Shown piece after piece: positions 6,717 to 16,183 of a stretch of DNA of 64,000 nt (position 1 is its first letter; each line of letters opens with the position of its first letter). The position numbers and the translations under genes were made by a program. The notes under the pieces were generated by a model. The model was not told the DNA's origin and made no database searches. It saw only the letters and a list, made by a program, of their open reading frames with translations. This stretch comes from an uncultured Bacteroidales bacterium. Its GTDB lineage: Bacteria > Bacteroidota > Bacteroidia > Bacteroidales > UBA932. The stretch lies in assembly GCA_946405435.1 (NCBI GenBank), contig CAMJHF010000004.1, forward strand, positions 62,001-126,000, written 5' to 3'.

Positions 6717-9700
6717 ATGGGCCATTCTAGAATGAAAACTCTAATTTGGAAAGCTGCAGTTGCTGCTCTTCTGCTGTTCTCTGCCGGTAGTATCGCTCAT
6801 GCACAACAAATCCACCCCGTGTCCGGAACTATTGTTGATGAGCGGGGCGTACCGATGGCCGGCGTCATTGTTATGGTTAAAGGATCAGATTCCGGTACTA
6901 TGTCTGACGAATCCGGCAGATATTCTATCAAAGCTGCATCCGGTGATACTATTATTTTCTCCGTCCTTGGCTTCGTGACAAAAGAAGAGACAGTCGGAAG
7001 CCGTAGTGTTATCAATGTTAAGATGGCCGAAGACAAGTTGATGCTTGACGAAGTCGTGGTCGTCGGATATGGTACATTGAAGAAGCGGGACGTTGTCGGG
7101 GCGATTGAACAGATCGGAGGAGATGATCTCACGGACCGCCCAAATCCGAATGTAGTACGTTCTATCCAGGGCCAGATTCCGGGCCTTACGCTTGAATTCG
7201 CAGACGGTAAGCCAAACCATGGTGCAAACTTGTCCATCCGCGGAACGACCAACAGCATCGGCTCCGGCGGCTCGTCTCTGGTCCTTGTTGACGGCATGGA
7301 GGCCAGTCTGTCCGATGTTAACCCCAATGACATAGAAACCATTTCTGTCCTTAAAGATGCTTCTTCTTGTGCCATTTATGGAGCCCGGGGTACCTTCGGG
7401 GTTATTCTTGTGACCACAAAGAATCCAACCACCGACCGTTTCACAGTTAAGTATGACGGCAGTGCCGGAATATTCACAAGGACGGTTGTTCCGAACCTGA
7501 TATGGAATTCCCTGGATTGGACTGAGATGTTTTACGAGTCGTATAACGCCACGTACGGGTATGACCCGACAGGTTTGAACAACATGTTCGATATACCTGA
7601 AGGGTGGTATTCCGAACTCATTAAACGCAGTGACCCTGCGTATGAGTCTTATGGCGAAGTGTATCGTGTTAATCCATCGACAAACCAGTATGAGTATTAT
7701 TCCCAGGGCACGAATTGGGATGAACTGATGTACAAGAAATTCGGGCAGAATACTTCTCACAGCATTTCTGTCAGTGGCGGTTCCGATAAGATTAAGTTCC
7801 TTGTCTCGGGACGCTATTTTTATCAGAATGGTATCTACAATACGGCCCATGAGCATTATCGTCAATTGAACGGAAGGGCAAAGATTACTGCTGACATCAA
7901 GAAGTGGTGGACGCTTGAAAACAGCATTGATTTTGTGCGCACTTCTTATCATCAGCCCATGTCCTTCACCGGCAAATATACTGTCGGCGTTCAGCTGGAT
8001 CTCTGCGGCATGCCTCAGTTGACGCCATACAATCCCGACGGGAGCTGGACCAATGCCGGAATCTGTACGAATTATGCATCTTGGCAGACTGGCAAGTCTT
8101 ATCAGGATGATTTGCAGTTCCGTGTCAACGAGAACCTAGCGTCAACCTTCCACATCGTCCCTGAAATTTTGGATTTCCGTGCAGATTTTTCATACTCGGT
8201 TACTAATATCAGGAGAGACCGCAAGGAAGCCAAATTCGCATATAAGACCGGTCCTGAGACTGAGACCAGCCGCCCGTCAACTGATGCGTTGGAGGAGTTG
8301 TTCAGAAACGGTGAATACTGGAAAACTAACGGGTATTTTATCTTCACACCTAAAGTCGGAGTCGAGAATACCTTGAAGATAACGGCCGGTTACAATGCAG
8401 AACATTATAAGCATCATGGAACCGCGGCATACCGCCAGGGCTTTATCCTCGACACCAAGCCAAACTTCGCGTTGATGGACGGTGAGAGTATAAAGATAAA
8501 TGATTACAGCAGCAGTGCCTGGGCTTACTTCGGAGTGTTTGCCAGGGCCAATTTCAGTTATAAGGGCAAGTATCTGGCCGAGGTCAGCGTCAGGGAAGAC
8601 GGCTCATCCAAGTTCCCTACGAACCAGAGGTGGGGTTTCTTTCCTTCGGCGTCGCTGGGTTGGCGTTTTTCGGAAGAGCCTTTCCTTAAAAACGTTTCCT
8701 GGCTTGACAACGGTAAAATCCGCCTTTCGGCAGGATCCCTTGGTAACGGCAATGTAGGAGCATATTCCTATATTCAGACCATGAGTATTGCCCAGTCTTC
8801 CGTCGTCGTGAACGGCAACAGAGTTTCAGTGACATCGGCTCCGAGCCCTATCCCAGACGGCCTGACATGGGAACGTGCCACCACCTATGATGTCGGACTC
8901 GACCTTGACTTTCTTCAGAACAGGCTCAGTTTTGTGGGAGATTATTACCATAAGTACACAACAGATATGTACACTGTCGGTAAGGCGCTTCCTGCGGTAC
9001 TAGGCAGTTCCTCACCGAAAGGCAACTATGCCGATATGGTTACCAAGGGTTGGGAACTTAGTCTGTCGTGGCGCGACTCCTTCAAACTTGGCACTTCTGA
9101 CTTTTCTTATGGCGCGAAGGCGATGCTTTGGGATGCGCGCAGCTGGATAACTCGTTATAATAATGAGACTAAGAAGCTCACAGATTACTACGAAGGAGAA
9201 GAGCTTGGAGAAATATGGGGATACCACATTCTTGGCTTGTTCGCTTCTGACGAAGAGGCGCAAAACTGGGCTGACCAGACCTTCTTTGCCATCAACCGCA
9301 GGGGAAACTTCTACCGTGAAGGAGATTTGAAGTATGATGATATAGACAATAGCGGGGCAATTGATTATGGCAAGAATACGGTTGATAAACCGGGAGACAA
9401 GATGATTATTGGCAATTCCACTCCACGTTTCTGCTATGGTCTTAATCTGAATGCCAGTTGGCATGGAATCGGGCTCAGCCTATTCTTCCAGGGCGTAGGC
9501 AAACGTGATTGGTATCCATCTCTTGATTGTGCATATTTCTGGGGTAAATACAACCGTCCGTATGGCTTGTTCCCGAAGATTCATACCATCGACCGTTGGA
9601 CAGAAGATAATCCTGATCCGAATGCATTCTGGCCCCGTACGAATTCATATCTTACAACCGATACCGGCTGTTTGCTGATAAAAGGTACTGCCGACCGCTA

Positions 9701-10007
9701 TTTGGTGGATGCTTCTTACTGCCGCCTTAAGAATGTCACCTTGGATTATTCTTTCCCGAAGAAATTGATCAGCCGTGTAGGACTGGAAGGCCTCAGGGTG
9801 TATCTTACCGGAGAAAACCTGTTCACCTTTACGCCGATGAGGAAATGGACCGACAATATGGATCCAGAAGTCATTTCCAGCGGTGATGTTGATTTCAATG
9901 GCGCAAATACAAAGCTGGGAACATCTCAATGGAGAGGAGATCAGGCCGACGGCAATTCATATCCCATGCTGAAAACCGTAACCTTGGGCATTAATGTAAC
10001 GTTCTAA
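6717..10007 (+). CDS. SusC/RagA family TonB-linked outer-membrane transporter (first copy)
   Basis: A 1096-residue protein with an N-terminal signal peptide ending near AHAQ and a carboxypeptidase-like regulatory domain at about residues 33-110 (VSGTIVDERGVPMAGVIVM). The SusC junction motif LDEVVVVGYGTLKKRDVVGA is followed by the plug domain (LSIRGTTN, NDIETISVLKDASSCAIYGA) and then a beta-barrel ending in an aromatic residue (LGINVTF). It imports oligomeric substrate through the outer membrane with its SusD partner. The ATG at 6732 (MKTLIWKAAVAALL) is an equally good start and gives a more typical signal peptide. First gene of the LacI-controlled operon. Codon use is more AT-rich than in the second SusC at 24.5 kb. 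Confidence 0.95.
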   Translation: MGHSRMKTLIWKAAVAALLLFSAGSIAHAQQIHPVSGTIVDERGVPMAGVIVMVKGSDSGTMSDESGRYSIKAASGDTIIFSVLGFVTKEETVGSRSVINVKMAEDKLMLDEVVVVGYGTLKKRDVVGAIEQIGGDDLTDRPNPNVVRSIQGQIPGLTLEFADGKPNHGANLSIRGTTNSIGSGGSSLVLVDGMEASLSDVNPNDIETISVLKDASSCAIYGARGTFGVILVTTKNPTTDRFTVKYDGSAGIFTRTVVPNLIWNSLDWTEMFYESYNATYGYDPTGLNNMFDIPEGWYSELIKRSDPAYESYGEVYRVNPSTNQYEYYSQGTNWDELMYKKFGQNTSHSISVSGGSDKIKFLVSGRYFYQNGIYNTAHEHYRQLNGRAKITADIKKWWTLENSIDFVRTSYHQPMSFTGKYTVGVQLDLCGMPQLTPYNPDGSWTNAGICTNYASWQTGKSYQDDLQFRVNENLASTFHIVPEILDFRADFSYSVTNIRRDRKEAKFAYKTGPETETSRPSTDALEELFRNGEYWKTNGYFIFTPKVGVENTLKITAGYNAEHYKHHGTAAYRQGFILDTKPNFALMDGESIKINDYSSSAWAYFGVFARANFSYKGKYLAEVSVREDGSSKFPTNQRWGFFPSASLGWRFSEEPFLKNVSWLDNGKIRLSAGSLGNGNVGAYSYIQTMSIAQSSVVVNGNRVSVTSAPSPIPDGLTWERATTYDVGLDLDFLQNRLSFVGDYYHKYTTDMYTVGKALPAVLGSSSPKGNYADMVTKGWELSLSWRDSFKLGTSDFSYGAKAMLWDARSWITRYNNETKKLTDYYEGEELGEIWGYHILGLFASDEEAQNWADQTFFAINRRGNFYREGDLKYDDIDNSGAIDYGKNTVDKPGDKMIIGNSTPRFCYGLNLNASWHGIGLSLFFQGVGKRDWYPSLDCAYFWGKYNRPYGLFPKIHTIDRWTEDNPDPNAFWPRTNSYLTTDTGCLLIKGTADRYLVDASYCRLKNVTLDYSFPKKLISRVGLEGLRVYLTGENLFTFTPMRKWTDNMDPEVISSGDVDFNGANTKLGTSQWRGDQADGNSYPMLKTVTLGINVTF

Positions 10008-10018
10008 TTAGCCGCATT

Positions 10019-11803
10019 ATGAAAACGAATATATTTTATGCACTTTTGCTTGCGGGACTTGCATTGTCTTCCTGCAACAAGTTTCTTGACGGCGACGACG
10101 TGCCAAATAAGATAGTAGCTTCTGAGTATTTTACCAACGAGGCCAGCCTTAAAACATATGCTAACGGCTTCCTGAACAGCTACACGCCGGATGTTTCTAC
10201 TCTTACACGCGGCGATGTCAATGCCGAGTATATGACAAAGAACAATCCCGGGAATTTCTATCTGGGCAGTTGGGACTCTAACCAGCAAGGCGGCTGGGAT
10301 GCCAGCGACTGGAACATGCTCTATAATGTGAACTACTTCTTGAAGTACATGACCGGGGCGAAGGATTCAGTCTCAGAAGACGTTTACAAGCATTACGAGG
10401 GCGTCGGCCGTTTCTGGAGGGCCTGGTTCTATTACAACAAGGTGAAAACTTTCGGTGCGGTTCCATGGTACGACGAGCCCATCGATCCGGAGGATCATGA
10501 TCAGCTCTACAAAGAACGCGACAACCGCGAATTCGTGATGAGCAAGATTCTCGAAGACCTGAAGTATGCAGAAGAGAACTGCCTCACCGGATCCGGATAT
10601 GTGAATTGCGGCCAAATCAATGGCTATATAGCTGCTGCATTCAAGGCGAGGGTGTGTTTGTGGGAAGGTACATATAGAAAGTACCACAAAGTCGATCCCT
10701 CGACAAACTCTGCCTGGACAGGAAGCTACGGAACCGCTGAAGACTTCTTGAAAGAGTGCGTAAAGTCTTGCGAGTTTATCATGGGCAGCGGTAAGTACAG
10801 AATCAATCCTGGCACTAAGTACAGCAATTTATTCCTGTCGCCCTCCATTGAGTATTCCGAAATTCTGTGGGCGAGGGAGTATTCAGCAGGCCTGAATATC
10901 TATCATAATACTACCAGTATATTCAACTCCTCTTCCAGTGGTGGCTGCTGGAATATGACAAAAGCCTTCCTGAATACATATTTGCATACAGACGGCAGCC
11001 GTCATACTGATAAGCCGGGATATAAGACGATGACTTTCAGAGAAGAGCTTTCCGGCCGAGACAATCGCCTGTCGCAGACTGTCATGTGTCCGGGATATCA
11101 GAAAGTCCAGGATGGCAACAAGGTAGAATACAGTGTGTTTATTAACACTTCGTTCATGAAGACCGGCTATTGGATCTGCAAATGGATGCTGCCCAGCAAT
11201 GCTTACGAAGGCAATACCACATGTAACAATGCGCTTCCGATTCTAAGATATGCCGAAGTCCTTCTTAATTATGCCGAGGCTAAGGCCGAACTTGGGCAGT
11301 TCTCCGAGGCTGAATGGGAAAAAAGCATCGCGCCTTTGCGCGCGCGTGCTGGTGTTGCAACAACACCTCCGGTTGATGCAGATAAGTATCTTGTTGACTA
11401 TTTTGACAATTCCGTCACTGATAAGTGGATTCTTGAGATCCGCCGCGAAAGGGGCATTGAATTGTATATGGAAGGCCTTAGGTATGAAGACCTGATGCGC
11501 TGGAAGCTCGGACAGCTGATAACCAGAAAATGGGATGGTATGTACGCCCGGCTCGATGAAAAGATTGCAATTGACCAGGCAGGGGATAAGTTTGTGTGCT
11601 TCACTCAATCTAAAGCTGGAAGCGATCCCAAGACCACGTACTTTGTCCTGGATCGGAATCCATATCATTCTATCAATGCTGATAATTGTATTCAGTTTGA
11701 GCAGATTCCTCTGGTATGGGAGGAACGAATGTACCTTCGTCCCATACCGCAGAGTGCCTTGAATATAAATCTTGACCTTGGCCAAAATCCTGGATGGGAA
11801 TGA
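10019..11803 (+). CDS. SusD/RagB family surface substrate-binding lipoprotein (first copy)
   Basis: A 594-residue lipoprotein (MKTNIFYALLLAGLALSSC, lipid cysteine C19). It has the SusD fold hallmarks: KIVASEYFTNEASLKTYANG near the N-terminus, TPR-like helices (GRFWRAWFYYNKVKTFGAVP), and the C-terminal block LPILRYAEVLLNYAEAKAEL followed by ILEIRRERGIELYMEGLRYEDLMRW. It pairs with the SusC 11 bases upstream and caps the transporter on the cell surface. The next gene overlaps its stop by 4 bases (ATGA), showing tight translational coupling. Confidence 0.95.
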   Translation: MKTNIFYALLLAGLALSSCNKFLDGDDVPNKIVASEYFTNEASLKTYANGFLNSYTPDVSTLTRGDVNAEYMTKNNPGNFYLGSWDSNQQGGWDASDWNMLYNVNYFLKYMTGAKDSVSEDVYKHYEGVGRFWRAWFYYNKVKTFGAVPWYDEPIDPEDHDQLYKERDNREFVMSKILEDLKYAEENCLTGSGYVNCGQINGYIAAAFKARVCLWEGTYRKYHKVDPSTNSAWTGSYGTAEDFLKECVKSCEFIMGSGKYRINPGTKYSNLFLSPSIEYSEILWAREYSAGLNIYHNTTSIFNSSSSGGCWNMTKAFLNTYLHTDGSRHTDKPGYKTMTFREELSGRDNRLSQTVMCPGYQKVQDGNKVEYSVFINTSFMKTGYWICKWMLPSNAYEGNTTCNNALPILRYAEVLLNYAEAKAELGQFSEAEWEKSIAPLRARAGVATTPPVDADKYLVDYFDNSVTDKWILEIRRERGIELYMEGLRYEDLMRWKLGQLITRKWDGMYARLDEKIAIDQAGDKFVCFTQSKAGSDPKTTYFVLDRNPYHSINADNCIQFEQIPLVWEERMYLRPIPQSALNINLDLGQNPGWE

Positions 11804-13869
11804 AAAAGTATAATCTTTTAGCAACCCTTTTACTGACATTTCTGGCCGTCTGTTGCGGGAAGGTCAACCCGGCATCGGATGCACCGGCGACTATGTCCGG
11901 GAAATGGGCCTTTTCGCAGCTGAAGACTTCTGCAGGATGGGCAGATGCAACCGTCAGGGAATATTTCGAATTTGACGGCCAAGGCAATTATGAATTGTTT
12001 TCATACACCGGTAACCAAAAGGTAAAATGTATCGGAGGTGTTGTCAATGTCGAGGAGGCAATGTTCAAATCTACCGGTAAAGTCTATACTTGTACGGTTT
12101 CCTCCGAGGGCTATAAGTTTTCTTCTGTCGGCCCCACGCCCTTCGTGCTTGTGAATTCAAGTCCCGCGAGCCTTGAATTTACATCGCGCAAACTCGAGAA
12201 AATAGAAGCTTTCAAGCCGCAGGAGGAGCAGCCTCAAGATACTGATCCAGACTTAGTTGAGGGAACTGCCATTGAAGCCGGCAACAACATTGTCGGCTGT
12301 ATAAAGGATCAGGGCACCGGTAAAGGGATCCCTGGCGTGGCGGTCTCGGACGGTTACAGTTTGGTGGTTACGGATGAGAATGGGGTGTATCAGTTCAAGG
12401 CGACCCAAGACTACGTGAGCAACCCAAGGCGTGTCACAAGATATGTGTATTTCACAGTGCCTGCAGGGTATGAAGTGCCAACTGATAACGGTATTCCTGC
12501 ATTTTATAAAAACATCCTTTCCGTACCTGCCCAAGCTCGTATCCGCAATGACTGGACGCTTGTGCCGCTCTCTAAGCCGGAGACTGACTGGACTTTGGTG
12601 GCGATTGGGGACCCTCAGTGTGGTACTTCATCCGAGGTTAACCGTTATATCAACGAGACGGTTGCCGATATGAAGGAATACATGGGCAACTATCCAAATC
12701 CCTATGCTGTGGTTCTTGGAGACATCGTGCATGACAGCAACAACGTCTGGCCACTGATCAAAAACTCCATGTCCGGAGTCATGATCAACGGCAAGGCGAT
12801 GCCATTCTTCCAGGTTATGGGTAACCATGACCATAACGCATTGGTTGACAACGCTTACGATGCCGCCCAGCTATTTGTTGACACTTTTGGCCCGATTGAT
12901 TATTCTTTCGACAGGGGGCTAGCGCATGTGGTTTGTTTCGATAACATAATTGTCAGAAACCGTGAACAGAACAGCGGAAAGGCAAATGGCATGACCTGGC
13001 ATCAATATGATCTTGGGATGACGGACGATCAGATTGAGTGGTTTAAAAAAGATATATCCAATGTCAAGGATAAAGGAGAAAAACTTCTGATTCTATGTAT
13101 GCATGCACCACTCTATTCTGTGACTAAGCATGCTACGGATATAAAGAACTACGCCAAGCAGTTCAAGATTATTCACATAGTATCGGGGCACACTCATTAT
13201 GGCCGCAATTATATTCATACATTTGCCGGGAAAAGCGGTGTACCGGCATACGAGAACGTAACCAGCACAGCATGTGGGGCATGGTGGGAATTCGGCTCTA
13301 CTGTGGATGTTATTGCCAACCCTGCGGGATACCATGTGATAGAGATTTCGGGAAATGTTGTCGATAAATGGCTCCCTAAAGGAACCAGAAAGGATGCTTC
13401 GCACCAATTGCGCGTTTACGATGGCAACCAAACTTATACTGGAGGAAAGGGTTACCTGTGTAATTGGTATAGAACCGACAATAAAGGCGGTGCTGCCAAT
13501 ATAGTCGGCACCGGATATGCGTCATTCAAGGACTGTTTTGTGGTGGAGGTGTTCGACGATGACTCTAAATATGTAAAAGTCGAATTGTATCAAAACGGCA
13601 GCAAAGTCGGAGACTTCTCCCATCTCGGCACCGGTAAGAGTACCAATGTCTGTGCTTTCTCGTATTTTTTTAACGAAAGGAATAAGAATAGTACTACCTG
13701 GAACAGTACTGCGGGGTCATATTGGTATTATAAACCGCAGGGAACTTTGCCGTCGGAAATGAAGAATTGGGAAGTAAGGGTGACGAGAACATTCCCCTCC
13801 AGCGGAAAGGAGGTCGTCTATACTTGCAATACCCTGACCACCGATTACGAGGATTTCAAGAAAAAATAA
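11800..13869 (+). CDS. Calcineurin-like phosphoesterase lipoprotein with N-terminal lipocalin-like domain
   Basis: A 689-residue lipoprotein (MKKYNLLATLLLTFLAVCCG). Residues about 28-140 look like a small lipocalin-type beta-barrel (SGKWAFSQLKTSAGW, REYFEFDGQGNYELFS). Next comes the MetallophosN beta-sandwich (VVGCIKDQ-type, GIPGVAVSDGYSLVVTDENG), then the metallophosphoesterase core with GDPQCG, VVLGDIVHD, VMGNHDHN and VSGHTHYG, then a C-terminal MetallophosC domain. The core motifs supply the two-metal site; the first motif carries Q (DPQ) where many relatives have DxH. It probably removes phosphate or cuts phosphodiesters at the cell surface or in the periplasm. The start at 11800 overlaps the SusD stop by 4 bases; ATG 11794 is the alternative. 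Confidence 0.88.
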   Translation: MKKYNLLATLLLTFLAVCCGKVNPASDAPATMSGKWAFSQLKTSAGWADATVREYFEFDGQGNYELFSYTGNQKVKCIGGVVNVEEAMFKSTGKVYTCTVSSEGYKFSSVGPTPFVLVNSSPASLEFTSRKLEKIEAFKPQEEQPQDTDPDLVEGTAIEAGNNIVGCIKDQGTGKGIPGVAVSDGYSLVVTDENGVYQFKATQDYVSNPRRVTRYVYFTVPAGYEVPTDNGIPAFYKNILSVPAQARIRNDWTLVPLSKPETDWTLVAIGDPQCGTSSEVNRYINETVADMKEYMGNYPNPYAVVLGDIVHDSNNVWPLIKNSMSGVMINGKAMPFFQVMGNHDHNALVDNAYDAAQLFVDTFGPIDYSFDRGLAHVVCFDNIIVRNREQNSGKANGMTWHQYDLGMTDDQIEWFKKDISNVKDKGEKLLILCMHAPLYSVTKHATDIKNYAKQFKIIHIVSGHTHYGRNYIHTFAGKSGVPAYENVTSTACGAWWEFGSTVDVIANPAGYHVIEISGNVVDKWLPKGTRKDASHQLRVYDGNQTYTGGKGYLCNWYRTDNKGGAANIVGTGYASFKDCFVVEVFDDDSKYVKVELYQNGSKVGDFSHLGTGKSTNVCAFSYFFNERNKNSTTWNSTAGSYWYYKPQGTLPSEMKNWEVRVTRTFPSSGKEVVYTCNTLTTDYEDFKKK

Positions 13870-13894
13870 CTATATCACATTAATACCAACTAAA

Positions 13895-16168
13895 ATGAAC
13901 AGAATTGTTAAACTATCCTTTGCTGTCCTGTTGGCAGCAGCCGCACTCTCTTCTTGTAAAGAAAAAGAAGAAGAAATTGTCGTGGTGAGAGCTATTGAAG
14001 TTTCTCCCAAAACTCTTGAAATGAATGCCGGCGACACGGAAGCTTTGTCGGCAGTTATTACACCCTCAAATGCTACGAATCAGGACATTACTTGGTCGTC
14101 AAGCAATTCTGAGGTGGCAACTGTGTCCGAAGCCGGTATCGTCTCCGCCATCTCGGGCGGACGTGCGACCATCACCGCTAAGTCCGGATCAAAAACGGGA
14201 ACATGCGAAGTTGTTGTCAAAGGACCTGCGAAGGCCATTTCAGTCAAGCCTGAAACTTTGGAGTTGGGCTTTGCCGAATCAGCCACGCTCACCGTCACTC
14301 TTGAACCGGACGGTTATGTCCTGGATAATTCCGTTACGTGGAAAAGTGAATCACCTGACATTGTTTCCGTTGAAGCGGACGCTTCAAATCCCTTGATTGC
14401 AAAAGTCAAAGCAGGAAAGACCAAGGGAAGCGTCAAGATTACAGCTACGACTGCAGACGGAAAGCTCTCTGCGGTAAGTACAGTGACGGTTTCGGGTATT
14501 TCCGACAATGGCATGAAGAGCGTTGAGGAATTCATGGCCTTTGTCGAAACTGCCGGAGATTTGACTGAGACGGATGATGTCAAGCTTGCTGCCGATATTG
14601 ATTTCGCCGGCCAGAACATCCCGCAGATTTTGTCCTTCAAGGGCACATTCAACGGTCAGAATTTCAGCATAAAGAATGCTAAAATTACTGATGCCCTGTT
14701 TGCAAGTAACGAAGGAACAGTAAAGAATCTTGTTATCGACAAGTCCTGCAAGATAGAACCTCTTTCCGGAGAGTTCGCTCCGTTGGTATTGGTCAACAAG
14801 GGAATTGTTGCCGGCTGTACAAATAATGCCCTTATTAAGTATGACGAGTCGCAGAATGGATATGTTCTTTTCGGAGGACTTGTCGCTGCAAATACACGTG
14901 AGGGATCCGTTGAGGACTGCATCAATAACGGCAATATGGAAATCGGCGTTACGGCCGACAACGAAAAAACACTTGCTCCGACTGTGGGCGGTGTGGTAGG
15001 TGCTACAGCAGGTTTTGTGAGGAACTGCATCAACAATGCAGAAATTGCTCATAATCCTTCGACTGCAACCCTTGCAAAGGCCGGTGTCATAGGCGAATTT
15101 GTCGTGAATACCGCCAATGCTGTCAACATACCTTTCCAGGTAGGAGGCGTCATAGGCGTATTTGTGAACTCCGACCGTGAAAACAAGGTGGCGCTGACCG
15201 ACAGAGGCGTAGAGGGATGCAAGAATACCGGCAATATAACTGTTGTCGCTCCTTGTGTTAATACTGCCGAAAAAACTGCAAGTTGCCGTCCTTATGTCGC
15301 CGGAATAGTCGGCATCATGTCCGGTGGCTACATCAAGGATTGCGAGAACACAGGCAAGGTACATCTTAATAGCGATTCAGGACTTGGAACCGTTCTGGGA
15401 AGCAACAAACAGCACTTTACAGCTGGCATTTACTGCGTCAACCAGAATGATTATACAATCGCCAACGGTTTCGCCTATCCGGCTTGTACTAATTGTGTCA
15501 ACAGGGGAGACATAACGCTTACAACCGACTCAAATGACGGTTATCAGTATGTCGGAGGCATTTCTTCCCAGATGGATATGGAAGCTGATGCTACCGCAAC
15601 AGGATGCAAGATGATAGGTTGTTCCAATTACGGAAAGATTCTTGGCAACGGTTATGGAAAGATTCGTGCCGGTGGCCTTACCGGCGGAACCGGCTGGATG
15701 GAAAACTGCATCAATTATGGAACAGTAGAACTTGGTCCCAATGTGGTGGCCAACCACAATTCTGGTTCATTTATCGGAAATCTTGGATGTTATGTGCGCG
15801 GCGACAAGCATCCTGTCATTAACTGCGAAGCTTATGGCGATCTTGTGCTGACAGCACCCAAGCAGATGGCAGGTGGCTTCCTGGGCTGCATGGGACCTTT
15901 CCCTACCGCCGAAATTTCCGGTATCGTGAACTGCACAATCAAAGCACCTGCAGAGTGCTCTGTCGGAATGTTTTCCGGCTACTGCAATGCCAATGATGAT
16001 TGGACTCCCGGTACTGCAGAGCATCCTATGTACGTTGCCGGTAAGATTATTATAGACGGCGTTGAGACCGTTTTGACCGCAGATAATTATCTTCAGTATT
16101 GTATAGGTTGGGACAAGAGTGAACCCGGCAAACACGATTACAGTAATTGCAAGTTTTACAATAAGTAG
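13895..16168 (+). CDS. Surface lipoprotein with two BIG2 domains and GLUG-type beta-helix repeats
   Basis: A 757-residue lipoprotein (lipobox ending at C21, ALSSC). Two bacterial Ig-like (BIG2) domains span about residues 32-108 (AIEVSPKTLEMNAGDTEALS, ITWSSSNSEVATVSEAGIV) and 110-200. Residues 210-750 are GLUG-like repeats of the form G-x-V-xx-CxNxGNI (VEDCINNGNMEIG, VRNCINNAEIA, VEGCKNTGNITV, MENCINYGTVEL), which predict a right-handed beta-helix. No catalytic residues are recognisable. A surface glycan- or nucleic-acid-binding or spacer role is inferred from its place between a phosphoesterase and an MBL-fold hydrolase. It is one of four beta-helix lipoproteins in this operon. Confidence 0.85.
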   Translation: MNRIVKLSFAVLLAAAALSSCKEKEEEIVVVRAIEVSPKTLEMNAGDTEALSAVITPSNATNQDITWSSSNSEVATVSEAGIVSAISGGRATITAKSGSKTGTCEVVVKGPAKAISVKPETLELGFAESATLTVTLEPDGYVLDNSVTWKSESPDIVSVEADASNPLIAKVKAGKTKGSVKITATTADGKLSAVSTVTVSGISDNGMKSVEEFMAFVETAGDLTETDDVKLAADIDFAGQNIPQILSFKGTFNGQNFSIKNAKITDALFASNEGTVKNLVIDKSCKIEPLSGEFAPLVLVNKGIVAGCTNNALIKYDESQNGYVLFGGLVAANTREGSVEDCINNGNMEIGVTADNEKTLAPTVGGVVGATAGFVRNCINNAEIAHNPSTATLAKAGVIGEFVVNTANAVNIPFQVGGVIGVFVNSDRENKVALTDRGVEGCKNTGNITVVAPCVNTAEKTASCRPYVAGIVGIMSGGYIKDCENTGKVHLNSDSGLGTVLGSNKQHFTAGIYCVNQNDYTIANGFAYPACTNCVNRGDITLTTDSNDGYQYVGGISSQMDMEADATATGCKMIGCSNYGKILGNGYGKIRAGGLTGGTGWMENCINYGTVELGPNVVANHNSGSFIGNLGCYVRGDKHPVINCEAYGDLVLTAPKQMAGGFLGCMGPFPTAEISGIVNCTIKAPAECSVGMFSGYCNANDDWTPGTAEHPMYVAGKIIIDGVETVLTADNYLQYCIGWDKSEPGKHDYSNCKFYNK

Positions 16169-16183
16169 CAGCAGTTCGGAACA

